NCBI GenBank assembly: GCA_023091665.1
Contig: JALJCQ010000011.1
Span: 1-64,000 of the forward strand
Direction of reading: 5' to 3'
Source: Pythium myriotylum
Taxonomy: Eukaryota; Oomycota; Peronosporomycetes; Pythiales; Pythiaceae
DNA: 64,000 nucleotides
Shown here: positions 1 through 9,787 of the stretch, piece after piece
How positions within the stretch are numbered: the stretch's first letter is position 1
Layout: each line of letters begins with the position of its first letter
Position numbers and translations under genes: made by a program
The notes under the pieces: generated by a model
Databases searched by the model: none
Seen by the model: the letters and a program-made list of their open reading frames with translations, nothing else
Told to the model about the DNA's origin: nothing

Positions 1-2116
1 TCCGCTGTGTGAACACTGTGAACGCGAGTGTCCGGAACGCCAAGCACCAAGATTACCACCGCGAATGCGGCACAGCGTGGACAACGTGTGCAATATGTGT
101 CTTTGTCCTGGGAGAAGTACAAGCGTACATTCATCTGCACTCACGAGTTGAAGAAAGGGTCTCGATCAAATCCAGGTGAGTGGCCGATGTGCTACTTGTG
201 TGGCATCAACTGTCCGCTCCACCTGGTAGCCACCGTCAAGTTCGTAAAAAGTAAGTGGGGTGCTTCACCTCGATCCGAAGTACTTGTTCCACAACCACGT
301 TCTCAGTGACGAGGTGATGGCGAGCTACGCCGAAAGTCGCGGCATTGAAGATCCAACGAATCGAACCAAGGCTGACGCAATGATCGAACACGGACGCACT
401 GTAAAGACAGTCCGCGCCGAGATGCTGTCTTGAGGGGGGGATGTTGTGCTTAAGGACGTGGAGCATATGATGAACATGTACATGCTCATTCTCCAGGTCT
501 ATGAAACTTCCGTGTGAGCATGTTATCGCGTACCGCAAATATAAGAAAACGGCATAATCTATTCCATGGAAGCTGTGGGCGACAGTTACGTACGACTGCA
601 CTTACGGTTCTGACTGCGGTTGGCAAAGGGTGCCCAGGCAGGATCCATTCGGAACCCATTTGTTGTCGTTAATATTGACTTCCCATTCATGCATTCGTTC
701 TTTGCGTACTGCTGTGTGATAACAGGTGGCTTGGTGGTATCGAAGGAGAGCGATTACCGGGGTCACCATGCTTCAAATACAGCGCGAATCAGCCCATGGA
801 TAATGCAGAAGCAGTGACGGGGAAGTTGACCCGGGAAGACAAATACAGAGGAGCTGCAGAGGGCAACAGAAGCGCTTTGCTCAGAGTGACAGCGATATCG
901 GGTGACGACGGGTTTCGTCACTTCAAGGAATTTGTCCTCCAGCAGTGGCGAAATCTGCGGCAGCGATAGCTAGTCGAGCCACCTGTCGAGACATCGACTT
1001 TGCTCTCGGATGGCCATGATGACGACGACATGCTCATTGATAGTGACCACATGACACAGGTAGGAATGCCTCAAAATGCCTCAAGCAATAGTCTGTTCTC
1101 GAAGAGTTCGGAGACATACCGAGGTTCTCGGTGATGAAAAACCCATTACTTAGCCACACTTCATTCTACCTGCTCCTCGAGGGGCTATTGGAGAAGTGCT
1201 TCGCGCGCCTCCCGGCTCACACACATCGGACAATCCAATCATAGTGTAATTCCAGTCGTCACAGTCACAGGCGAACGTGAAAAGACTTCGACTCGTTGGC
1301 AAATGGGCAGCAAGCGCGAGTGATGTCGGCGTCGAGTGCGTGGCAATCAAAGACTGGCACATTCTCGCGTCCCTAGATCGAGGCAATTGGCAGACTATCC
1401 AACTTGAAGCGTGACTTGGATCAAGGCATGCGTTTTCTGCGCGTGGCTACGTGACGATGCACCACAGCATACGTTCAATGGCCGTCCACAAGAGATCGCT
1501 AACGATGAGACCAAGTTTATGGCAAAGATTCCAGGGTACGCGAACAATTATGTGTTTGGGTGCTTTTATCCACTTCGCACTACAGTTTCGCCGAGCGACG
1601 ACACGATCTCGGCTCTTTGTGATCGGCTATGCGAAAAGATCAGCAGTGTCAAGTATGTTGGTGTTGTTGAGCTCAATCCATGACGTAAGCGTGGCAAGAA
1701 GGTAACCTTATCGGACCACAAGAAGACTCGCCTGGCAACTGCAGCAGAGACCACCGACACCAAGGTGATTGTAATGCCCGTAAACTTAACGAAATTTCAT
1801 TGGACACTCATTTTGGTCAAGCTAGAAGACCGAGAAGTCCTAGTCTACGACTCAAAAGAGAACAGCAGCGCCCAACAACACACTCGAAGACGTCGGATAC
1901 GAAGTCCAAGCGTTGATGTACGAGGCACGCAATAAATCTTTTCGCATGACGCTGGATGGTCCTCGACAATTTGACGGCGACAACTGCGGCGTGTTCGTGT
2001 GCCTCAAGATCGCACATACACTGGACAACACGACGCCAACGACACGAGCACCACTGGGCCCATCGAATTTCGCTTCCGGATATTCATATTTGTGCGATGT
2101 GGGCAAGGTAGTGTAG
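1..2116 (+). mobile_element. Decayed Mutator-like element with Ulp1-type protease domain
   Basis: Plus-strand coding traces in shifting frames. Positions 28-430 read as a FAR1/FLYWCH-like DNA-binding segment: Cys/His residues, then after a frame change a HNH-x-LSDE motif and a DPTNRTKADAMIEHG stretch typical of MULE N-termini. Around 800-970 is a trace like LLRVTAISGDDGFRHFKEF. Positions 1411-2116 carry a cysteine protease of the Ulp1 (C48) type: VIMPVNLTKFHWTLI supplies the His, a LVYDSKE segment the Asp, and FDGDNCGVFVC the Gln/Asn-Cys part. Several stops and frame changes separate these pieces and the transposase core is not recognisable. MULEs carrying Ulp1-like proteases are known in plants and oomycetes. 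The left end lies outside the window and no terminal inverted repeats were found. I infer a dead copy. Confidence 0.6.
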
Positions 2117-2306
2117 TCCAGACGTAGCTGAAGCATATCTGCTGAAACACACTTCGATTTAAAGTCTTGCAACACTGTAGCACAGAACGGAACGGCCGTG
2201 TGTATCGGACGCTAGCCCACCCGATTGCATGACTTACGATCATGAATGACAGGCTTTCCCATAAATTCGCAACTGGACACCACATGGAAATTCAAAAGGA
2301 TTCTGA

Positions 2307-2330
2307 GGGGGGGGGGGGGGGGGGGGGGGG
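2307..2330 (+). repeat. G24 homopolymer
   Basis: An uninterrupted run of 24 guanines on the plus strand. It may be a real mononucleotide tract or an assembly/sequencing artefact. It lies just beyond the decayed MULE. Confidence 0.9.
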
Positions 2331-2762
2331 TCGAATGGGTACTAGTACTGTCCTTTCCTAATCCATTCCAGAATTTTTAAAAATGTGACCCAACCCAAAA
2401 GGGATGCTATGGTCGGAGTTCTACAAATCTGAACTTTCAGATTGGGGTGGCGTCGATATGTTTTCGAAGGTTCTCTGTGTTCACACCGAGTACAACAAGA
2501 ATACCCGTGGATGACTCGGTACATTAGATTTTCAAAAGTCGCACCAGCGGGGGTGTACCGCTCTCCTCCGAGGGCGCCCGCCGCGCTTCTTTGTGGTCAT
2601 GTTGCTTGCAGTCTTCTGGGTTTGGGAACGAGACGCTTGAAGGAAAACATCACGATAGAGAGGTAACTTCACAATCGTTTTCAAATGGCTATAAATTAAA
2701 AATATGGAACACTAGGGTAGCCAAACCCATGGAACGAGCCGAAAATATTATTTCAGGCGTTC

Positions 2763-2800
2763 CGTGGGGTTTGACTATTATCGTGGGGTTTGACTATTAT
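2763..2800 (+). repeat. 19-bp tandem duplication
   Basis: The unit CGTGGGGTTTGACTATTAT occurs twice back to back, without mismatch. Confidence 0.9.
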
Positions 2801-3210
2801 CTGAGTTGTGTTTGGATCTGCGAGCTCCCCGACGACTTTGAAATTTTTTACGGGGTACTATTTTAACAAGCGATCCTCGAGTCAAGTAGCCCTGGTTTGG
2901 GAGATAGAGTTTTTTTTTTTTTTTACGAAATCCGCAACAAAATTTTTAACCATAAAACTAGATACGTGTGTAGTTCGTTTTACTGGCGTTCTGATGCGCC
3001 TTTTGTCTACCGTAATTCGAATCTGGAGGGGAGCAATGGTCTAATAGGCTCTAATCAACCTGTAAAAGAGACATCATTTAAGAAGTACAGTTTGTTCGCG
3101 CTCTAAGCCGGACCCCTAATTTATCGAAGCAGCGGTCAAATAGAATTTCAGAGTATTTGCAAGAAAAGTACAGCTAATGCTTTAGGAGTTCTTTGGGCTT
3201 CTGATTCATA

Positions 3211-3449
3211 CACCCCGGGCCAAAAAAATAGATACGGCCATAAATCGGGGTGTATCTCCGCTTCTACGGGGAGTTCGTGGACGATTCTTTACTATGTGGT
3301 GTGTTTTTTACGGTTTATAAAGGGTTGGTGACGCGGAGTCGATATTCTCAGTTCGATGGGCTCTCATAGACAAAACCCTGTTTTGGGGTGGTGCCAAAAT
3401 GATGCGCACAGAAATGCATATTTTATTCAAGTATATAAGAGTGATGGTC
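3211..3449 (+). repeat. Left terminal inverted repeat of the Tc1/mariner element
   Basis: Inverted match to 4526-4767. It begins CACCCCGGGCC and the match ends at GTGATGGTC. Differences from the right copy are small indels in T/C/A runs and a few substitutions. Confidence 0.93.
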
Positions 3450-3456
3450 ACATCAA

Positions 3457-4450
3457 TCAATATGGGATCTTGTCACCGCGCTGATCGTGGACCTCCATGC
3501 AGCGGCTCGGCATCGAAGCGACCAGGTTGCTCAATGTTGTCTGGCCGATCTCGTCCCAGGCAACCCGAATCGCGTCCTCGAGCTCGTCAACGGTCTCAAA
3601 CTGGTGCTTGCCGTCGTCGTACACTTTCCTCGCGAGAATAGACCACAGGTTCTCGATCGGGTTGAGATTCGGAGACCTCGCTGGCCAGTCGAGCAGCGCG
3701 ATGTCGTACTCTTCCATGAACGCCCTGGTCTCGTGCGACGTGTGGATACTTGCGTTGTCCTGTAGGAACAGGAAATCGGTGCCGTAGTGGAGGTAAGCAA
3801 AGGGCAGCAGGTACTCAGACAGCGTGTAGATGTAGTCGCTCGACTTCTGCTTGTCGACAAGAAACGCAATCTCCCCCTTCGAACTGAAACACCCCCAGAC
3901 CATCACAGAGCTGCCTCCCGCCTGCCGATTCACATACCGCTTCGGCGGCTTGCGCATATCGCGCCAGTAAAACTTGAACCCGTCTGGCCCGTCCAGATGA
4001 AACTTCTCCTCGTCGGAGAAGACCACGCCTTCCCAGGCGATGACGACGTGCTTTTCGGCCCAAGCGCGTCGCACAGCCTTGTGCTGAGGCGTCAAGTTGA
4101 GCGTGCGGTCCATTTCTTGATACACGAGATGGTCGAGGCTCGAGGACGTGCCTCACGGTTCGAAGAGAGGCTTCTGTGTCCACTTTGGCCTTGATCTGAC
4201 GGGCAGTATAGTCACCGGTTATAGCAAGGCGGACAATGCGACGAACCTCACGGTCTGTCAGCTTTGGCGGCCGTCCTCGAGGCTTTGGTGGCGACTCGGA
4301 CGGCTCGGTAGTGGCGCTCTAGATCACGCGCCGGACCGCATCCTTCGTGCGACCGACACGTCGCGCGATCTCAGAGATCGACACCTCGGCCTCGTGGAGA
4401 CCAAGGATACGCCCTCGTTCTCGCTCTGCGAGCGCTGGTCCTCTTCCCAT
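3457..4450 (-). pseudogene. Tc1/mariner DD34E transposase, broken
   Basis: The likely start is the ATG at 4450 (MGRGPALAERERG...). The N-terminal helix-turn-helix (ERGRILGLHEAEVSISEIA) runs into an in-frame TAG at about 4319-4321. Beyond it the same frame continues with a Pro/Arg-rich linker (PPKPRGRPPKLTDREVRR) and a second helix-turn-helix up to about 4140. There the frame shifts by one base relative to the catalytic part. The catalytic domain (3457-4125) is intact: first Asp in VFSDEEKFHLDG, second Asp in FLFLQDNASIHTS, Glu in NPIENLW, with 34 residues between the second Asp and the Glu, i.e. DD34E of the Tc1 type. One nonsense mutation and one frameshift mean no full-length transposase from this copy. 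Confidence 0.88.
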
Positions 4451-4525
4451 CGGCAAATGAAGCGCATAGCGCGCCTCCAAAGCGGCCACACGAGTCGGGG
4501 TTTTCAAGAACCATCCACGTGTTCC

Positions 4526-4767
4526 GACCATCACTCTTATATACTTGAATAAAATATGCATTTCTGTGCGCATCATTTTGGCACCACCCCAAAACAGGTT
4601 TTGTCTATGAGAGCCCATCGAAGGACTGAGAATTTCGACTCCGCGTCACCAACCCTTTATAAACCGTAAAAAAACACACCACATAGTAAAGAATCGTCCA
4701 CGAACTCCCCGTAGAAGCGGAGATACACCCCGATTTATGGCCGTATCTATTTTTTTGGCCCGGGGTG
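4526..4767 (-). repeat. Right terminal inverted repeat of the Tc1/mariner element
   Basis: Inverted match to 3211-3449. It ends GGCCCGGGGTG directly before the TA at 4768-4769. Confidence 0.93.
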
Positions 4768-4769
4768 TA

Positions 4770-5100
4770 CGAAGACGGTATCTTCTCCATACAAAATATG
4801 ACAGGATCCGCACGGGTTTGGCCATACTGACTCCACACATTTCTGCGCGATCATGCTCCCCACGCATATCGACTGTGAAATATCCCCTTTTCAAAATTCG
4901 TCTTCTTCGAAGAGCTGGCTCCGGACTGCACAAGTCTGTTGGTCTCATCCACTTGGACCGTGCGTCAGTACATCCACCCATCTCCATATCATCTCCCTGC
5001 GGGAAAGAAATATGGATTACGAGATTGGGTAGGCTGGGAGTGCACGCTGAAGGCGTCTCGATGGCGGTAGAGTACACATTTGAGGCCCTGTAAGAGGAGC
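4770..5100. other. Interval right of the Tc1 element, nothing recognised
   Basis: Unique-looking sequence with short overlapping frames on both strands and no recognisable protein motif, RNA gene or repeat. It includes the right flank of the Tc1 insertion. Confidence 0.4.
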
Positions 5101-5148
5101 AAAATCAAGTAGTGCCAACCATGTTGAAATGTGGCTGGGGTACCCAGC

Positions 5149-5750
5149 TTATGGTAGAAGCGTTGAATGGCGAAAAACCTGCGCTTTTAGATATACCTGG
5201 TGGAGCGCGTGGTCGCCCGTCAAGAGGAGCACGCGGCACGCGCGCAGGTGCCAGAGCGACCGCGCCGGGACGAACGCGAGCAAGAACGCGAAGGAGACCA
5301 CGACAAAGACGCCGGTCAGGAGTGAGGCGAGCAGGCCGCGGGCGACGCCAACGAGCTGAAGGCTTGTTGTGCTCATCGCCCCATGCACGACCGCGCGAAG
5401 ACGCTGACTGTCTAGGTCGCGCTCGGTTCGGTCGAGATCGCGCCCGCCGTGCCACTGGCCATCCTCCAATACAGAGCTTCGCCCACCAGCGCCTTGAAGA
5501 CAATCGTCTCGTGGGTGTGCCCCGTCGTCGTCGTCGTGCTGACCACCGCGCCGCGAGCGAAGACGCGATCGACGCCCGACCCGAGGACAACGAACGCGCC
5601 GTCCGAGTTCTGCACATGTGTGTTCGCCTCGCTGCGAGTTGGAAAGTGAGAGGCAGCCGTCGACCGCCACGCTTGAGCCCACGGCAGAGAGCCACGATGA
5701 GCCGTGGCAGCCATCTCGCGCGTGCCGGATACTAGCGACCATGCGAGCTC
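5149..5750 (-). pseudogene. Possible gene fragment with a membrane segment
   Basis: GC-rich segment, open in several frames. Two minus-strand stretches look protein-like. One at about 5650-5425 begins SEANTHVQNSDGAFVVLGSG and includes ARGAVVSTTTTTGHTHETI before a TAG. The other, at about 5375-5185 in another frame, has a strongly hydrophobic helix (LLASLLTGVFVVVSFAFLLA) followed by basic residues, then a possible splice donor (CAG/GTATAT). Joining them needs a frameshift or an intron of only about 44 nt. I do not recognise the family. It could be a truncated membrane protein gene or a chance open region in GC-rich DNA. Confidence 0.25.
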
Positions 5751-5959
5751 AGTCCAGCAAACCCTTGCCAGTAGGTGCATCACGCTCAGCGGATATGGCC
5801 AAAGGCCCGTTGTGACTGCTTTGTTCAAGCTCGTTTTTCCTGCCAAAAGATTCCCCACGACCCCCTCCTCTGCTTCACGCCGGCAGCCGCACAGGTCCTC
5901 TGCCACATCGCCATAACAGCAGAACACATCACACTGCCAGCGAACTCGGTACAATAAAT

Positions 5960-6528
5960 CGACGTGGTCTGCTGAGACTCACACTGCCAACCACCACCCC
6001 ACTCCACCACGAGCCCAGCCAGCCCTTGCCCTTCTCGTCGACTCGATTGGGTTCGCGCCGACTGGTTCGCCAGCCGGCTCACGCTCGCGATCGGCAATCC
6101 ACCCCATAAGCACGACATTTTCACGGAGACGACGACCGTGAACACAGAACTTGGCTCTCGAAAGTAGCAATCGCACGGATCTCCCCGCCTCGCCTCGCAC
6201 ACAGCCGCATGGGACATCTGCCACCGCGTTCTGCAATGCTCGCTGACGAGGAATGGGCCAGCAAAAAGCCACGCGTGAAATGAAAGCCCGAGCCCTCGGG
6301 CCGGAACACCACGCTCCCGCTCTTCCTGCTCCTACACACCACATCGACAAGCTGAGCAACCAACCAACCAACCGGTCAATCCAGTCATTCGCAGCCAAAA
6401 TCTACCAACTTTTCACTGTCCACGCACCCACTTGATACGCGCCCAGCCGAACGGCCGATATAGAGACCGAGTCGCGAGCTGCATTCCCACCACGGTCTCC
6501 GTTATCCCCGCCCCACCCATCTCCTCGC
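5960..6528. other. Intergenic, nothing recognised
   Basis: Moderately GC-rich, with short Pro/Arg/Ser-rich frames on both strands that have the look of shadow frames. No domain, RNA gene or repeat was identified. Confidence 0.35.
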
Positions 6529-6990
6529 CATGCTACGCAGCTGGATCTCTGCATTGAAACACGGTAAGCCACCGTGAGCACGCCTGCTTGCTTGCCAGCT
6601 CCTGGTTCTTCTAGTCTAGGCTCGAGTGAGAGCCTAGGGCCTAGGTCGCACTTACCGCTCCATGTTGCCGTGGCTTCCACTTCAACCTCGAAGGATCTGC
6701 TCGCGGTCACCATCCCGACGACTCTCGTGAAGCGGCCACGACAGTACGCTCGCGCAGATTGGACCAGCAACGAGGTCGAGCTCCAGCGCAACATTTCCAC
6801 CCAGCTGGACCGGCTACCTGCTCATACGGCGACGCAAGTGGCCATGGACACCTCCAAAACCGGCCATTCCGCGGTCATCGCCACCATATCCGCGAGCATT
6901 TCGACAAGGATAAGGAGTCCCAGGCCGCCAAACTTCGCCGGGTCTATCAATAGAACCAACAAGAGTCCGTTCAGACATTGGGAGATATGA
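6529..6990 (+). CDS. Possible small spliced gene, unknown product
   Basis: An ATG at 6529 opens MLRSWISALKHG and meets a good donor (GGTAAGCC) after about 35 nt, giving a basic amphipathic start like a mitochondrial presequence. Downstream, 6750-6950 contains protein-like stretches in two frames: DWTSNEVELQRNISTQLDRLP in one, and HIREHFDKDKESQAAKLRRVYQ ending at a TAG (about 6951-6953) in the other. A small LYR-type mitochondrial protein is conceivable from size and charge, but no LYR motif is visible and I could not build a consistent exon join. It may be a real gene with a missed exon or a decayed one. Confidence 0.25.
6616..6637. repeat. Short hairpin, CTAGGCTC/GAGCCTAG arms
   Basis: Inverted repeat with 8-bp arms and a 6-nt loop (GAGTGA). 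The arm sequence recurs in the hairpin at 12871-12898. Confidence 0.6.
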
Positions 6991-7312
6991 ACCAGTAGAA
7001 ATGTATTCCACTCACATGACATGGAATCGTGCCGAGGCATGACCCAACATGAAAAATGGAGGTCTCGAGCTTGAGAAGCGACCACACATCGGAATTCACC
7101 GCGGGAAAAAGCAGAAACTCGCTCTCCATCTCGATGGAGCAAAGTTCGTGTTGATATCTGAGTTAATATCAATCGCTTCATCATCATCAGTCATCACTTT
7201 CTCAACCCAACGTTGGGTCCCCTTGCCACTATCTTCGACAGATGAATATTTCAAGTAGGAGGGTACAGCGATTGCTTGACCTTCACAACTTTTTGTGTTT
7301 CCTCCATTGGCA

Positions 7313-7803
7313 TCACATCAGTGTTTGGGGGCATTTCACTTCACCACACATATTGCGATAGTTCAGACGTTCAATACCTGTTCGGCCAGTAGCAAACTGA
7401 AGCTGTGCAGGTGTTGCGTTCGGTGAGATTCCAAGAGCTTGAAAAGCCGTTAGGTCCTGGAAATATCGTGATACGCATGACGCTCTTTGACTCTCAATAT
7501 TGGCCTTCTCTGACATATACGAGGTGTTCTTTTTTCCTCCACCGTTCGCGCAACCAGCTCCAATTTCTTGTGTCAAGTGAGGAGATCTTGTTGAAGTTCG
7601 TTCTTCAACGCTTTCGAGCGGACATCAAGGAGGGCGTCTTCGCTTTTCTTGCGACTGTTGAGTTGCTGCAGACAAACATGCTCAGTATTCGAAGTTAAAA
7701 TTAAGTCGCCCAATTGAGTCGTTTCAATAACAGAAGTAGATGCCGGACTGGAGTACTTGTCAGTGGGAACGTCGTAACGCATCGTTGTTTTGGAGCTCCA
7801 CAC
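7313..7803 (-). pseudogene. Degenerate coding trace, possible Myb/SANT-type transposon gene tail
   Basis: Minus-strand reading from 7803 gives about 75 residues including VIETTQLGDLILTSNTEHVC and a charged helical end, ALLDVRSKALKNELQQDLL, then a stop. The next frame continues KKLELVARTVEEKR. Charged helix tails of this kind are common in Myb/SANT-like proteins of PIF/Harbinger-type elements, but no DNA-binding motif is visible here. Frame changes indicate decay. The identification is tentative. Confidence 0.25.
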
Positions 7804-9787
7804 TGCTAGTTGAAATGCTGCAAATAGACTTTAATTAAAGCTTGTTGTTGGGCTCGACTGTGCTTCTCCACTGTCTCCCACGATCTCTCCGTCACTACTG
7901 TAAGCTACTTCTAACTGAACTCGAAGCCAAAGTGGTTGACGTGCTGGGTACCCCAGCCGCTAATCTTATTTTGCGACAGCACACCATCCTCTTGGTCCAC
8001 TCAATCAATCAGATACTTTCCACGATTCTGCCTCGACAAGATCATTCTCAGCATTATCTGTTCTCTGTCGCGTCCCATAACCCACCGTAGACTACCCCCA
8101 CATCATTCTCCATTTTCGCACCAGCACCACAACCGAGCTCCGGGTCGACTGCACGCTTCCTGATGACCGACTCTCGTGTTCGAGCTCTCCGAATCGGTCA
8201 ATGACCCCTTACTCCCCCAGGGAGGAATCTTTGCTCATTGATTGGTTCGGAGAGTCCGAGCGAGACGATGGTAAGATGGTATGCGGCTCTACACACTCCT
8301 CCAACGTTAGTGATACGAAGGAATCAGATGCGAGCGGCTCCGCCAGCACGGATAAGGTGCACGCAGAGCCGCTGCGTCAGATTTACGGCAACCGCTCGGT
8401 CTATCGATTAGACTCGTGCGCGTCAGGGGCTCAGTCCCCCAGTTCGACTCGAGCGCGTTAAGGCCAATCGAGCGAGCCTCCTGCTCGACCACCACGGTGA
8501 ACGCAGCTAGCGATTTTAGACATCTCTAGTGGCGTAGCTATTAGTGAAAGATGATGCAAAGAGACTGTGGTACTTTGGTTGCATTATCTTGACGAACTAT
8601 TAGATAGAGGAATGCCAAATATCACGCAATTTCATGACGTCTCATTCTCATCGCAACCGCTGCCAACAATACGTTATGTCTAACCTACTCTCGCGAATAG
8701 TAAGTCCTACTTTTTCTCGCATAAACGTACTAATCACACACATCGAATCCTACGATTTCTCGCATAATCGTTCTCGTGGCCATTTCCGTGACAACAGACC
8801 CCCTCTTGCTAGGGTACCCAGGGGGCACAATTTCCTTTATGTTCGCATACCCTACACTCAATCGAGAGTAAAACTACATACCCCTCTAATGCATCACATC
8901 TAGTCGCCAAAAATCAATACAAAACGACCCTGACAGTTGAAGAAAGTACCGTACTTTCGAAAAATCCTGTATAATCGGATTATAACCCCTCTAAACATTT
9001 ATTCAAAAACCTTCTAACAGCAATAGAGTTGTGAAAATCGTGTCTGAGAAGAGAATTCATTTAAGTAACTTTCATATAGTTGCAACGCATAAAATAATAC
9101 ATTATCAGATTTATCAGATTGAATCTATAAGCCTTTGTTGGGCTGTATGTACTCCTACGGAGCACTCCCAGGATAACAGGCTCATAGAGAGTTGACACCG
9201 GCTTAGAGCACGAACAAACTGTACCTAAGCACACCTTGTTAAGTTCGAATTAGTTGTCTTCAAAATTGTATGGATAACTCTCAGAATCTATATTGGTTAT
9301 TTTCATGATGAGGGCTAGGGGGAACGGTCCGTACATTCAAATTGATTGGTCAAAAACTACTCCGAATCCTGATGAGATAAGACCGGATTTGGACTCAGCG
9401 TGAAAATATGCATAAGGTAGTGTTTTCAGCTCGGAGAAAGGATGCTTTCCGGATTTCGTAGGTTTGAGCCTAACCCCGAAAAACAGCGTTTATCTCCTAC
9501 TTGACTCGTGGATTTTTTTTGTTAAAAATTGAAGTTTTACGCTTCGAAGTGTACAGAAAGCAGGAGTTGGACTGTAAATCCAGTTGCAGGCGCAGCTGTC
9601 AAACGAGATATGAGTAATCCCTTGTATGAGTTTGTTATCATTGCTTTTACTCCATGATTTGACGTGGATACTGAATTAGAGACATAGAGATGGACCTTGC
9701 AAGTGTCAAGGCTCCACCTGTCGAACGAGGCTGACGCCATGTGAGCGAAGACACACATCAGTTGGTTCTTCGCACGCTTGAACCGCG
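7804..9787. other. Gene-free, partly AT-rich intergenic region
   Basis: About 2 kb without a convincing gene. The frame at 8201-8461 (86 codons, acidic/Ser-rich) lacks any recognisable feature. Positions 8900-9540 are AT-rich with many stops in all frames. This region holds the upstream side of the receptor-kinase gene. Confidence 0.45.

Larger units (their letters stand above)
2117..3208. other. Gene-free repeat-rich interval
   Basis: No convincing coding region. It contains a run of 24 G at 2307-2330, a 19-bp direct tandem duplication at 2763-2800 (CGTGGGGTTTGACTATTAT twice), and a T run near 2910. The short reading frames here have no recognisable domains. It is probably decayed transposon sequence between two elements. 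Confidence 0.5.
3211..4767 (-). mobile_element. Tc1/mariner transposon, full length, with long TIRs
   Basis: The element starts CACCCCGGGCC and ends GGCCCGGGGTG. TA dinucleotides flank it at 3209-3210 and 4768-4769, as expected from the TA target-site duplication of Tc1/mariner elements. Terminal inverted repeats run 3211-3449 and 4526-4767 (239 and 242 bp) and are nearly identical apart from a few one- or two-base differences. The 1557-bp element holds a minus-strand transposase gene that is broken (see next entry). High TIR identity suggests recent insertion, although the transposase is already inactive. A trans-mobilised non-autonomous copy is possible. Confidence 0.93.

Noticed and set aside
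5112..5735. Plus-strand 207-codon Arg-rich frame
   Set aside because: Composition (Arg/Ala/Pro) is what any GC-rich block yields; no motif. The minus-strand stretches there are more protein-like.
8420..8460. Possible tRNA T-loop (AGTTCGACTC)
   Set aside because: The flanking bases do not pair as a 5-bp T stem and no matching anticodon or acceptor arms are present.
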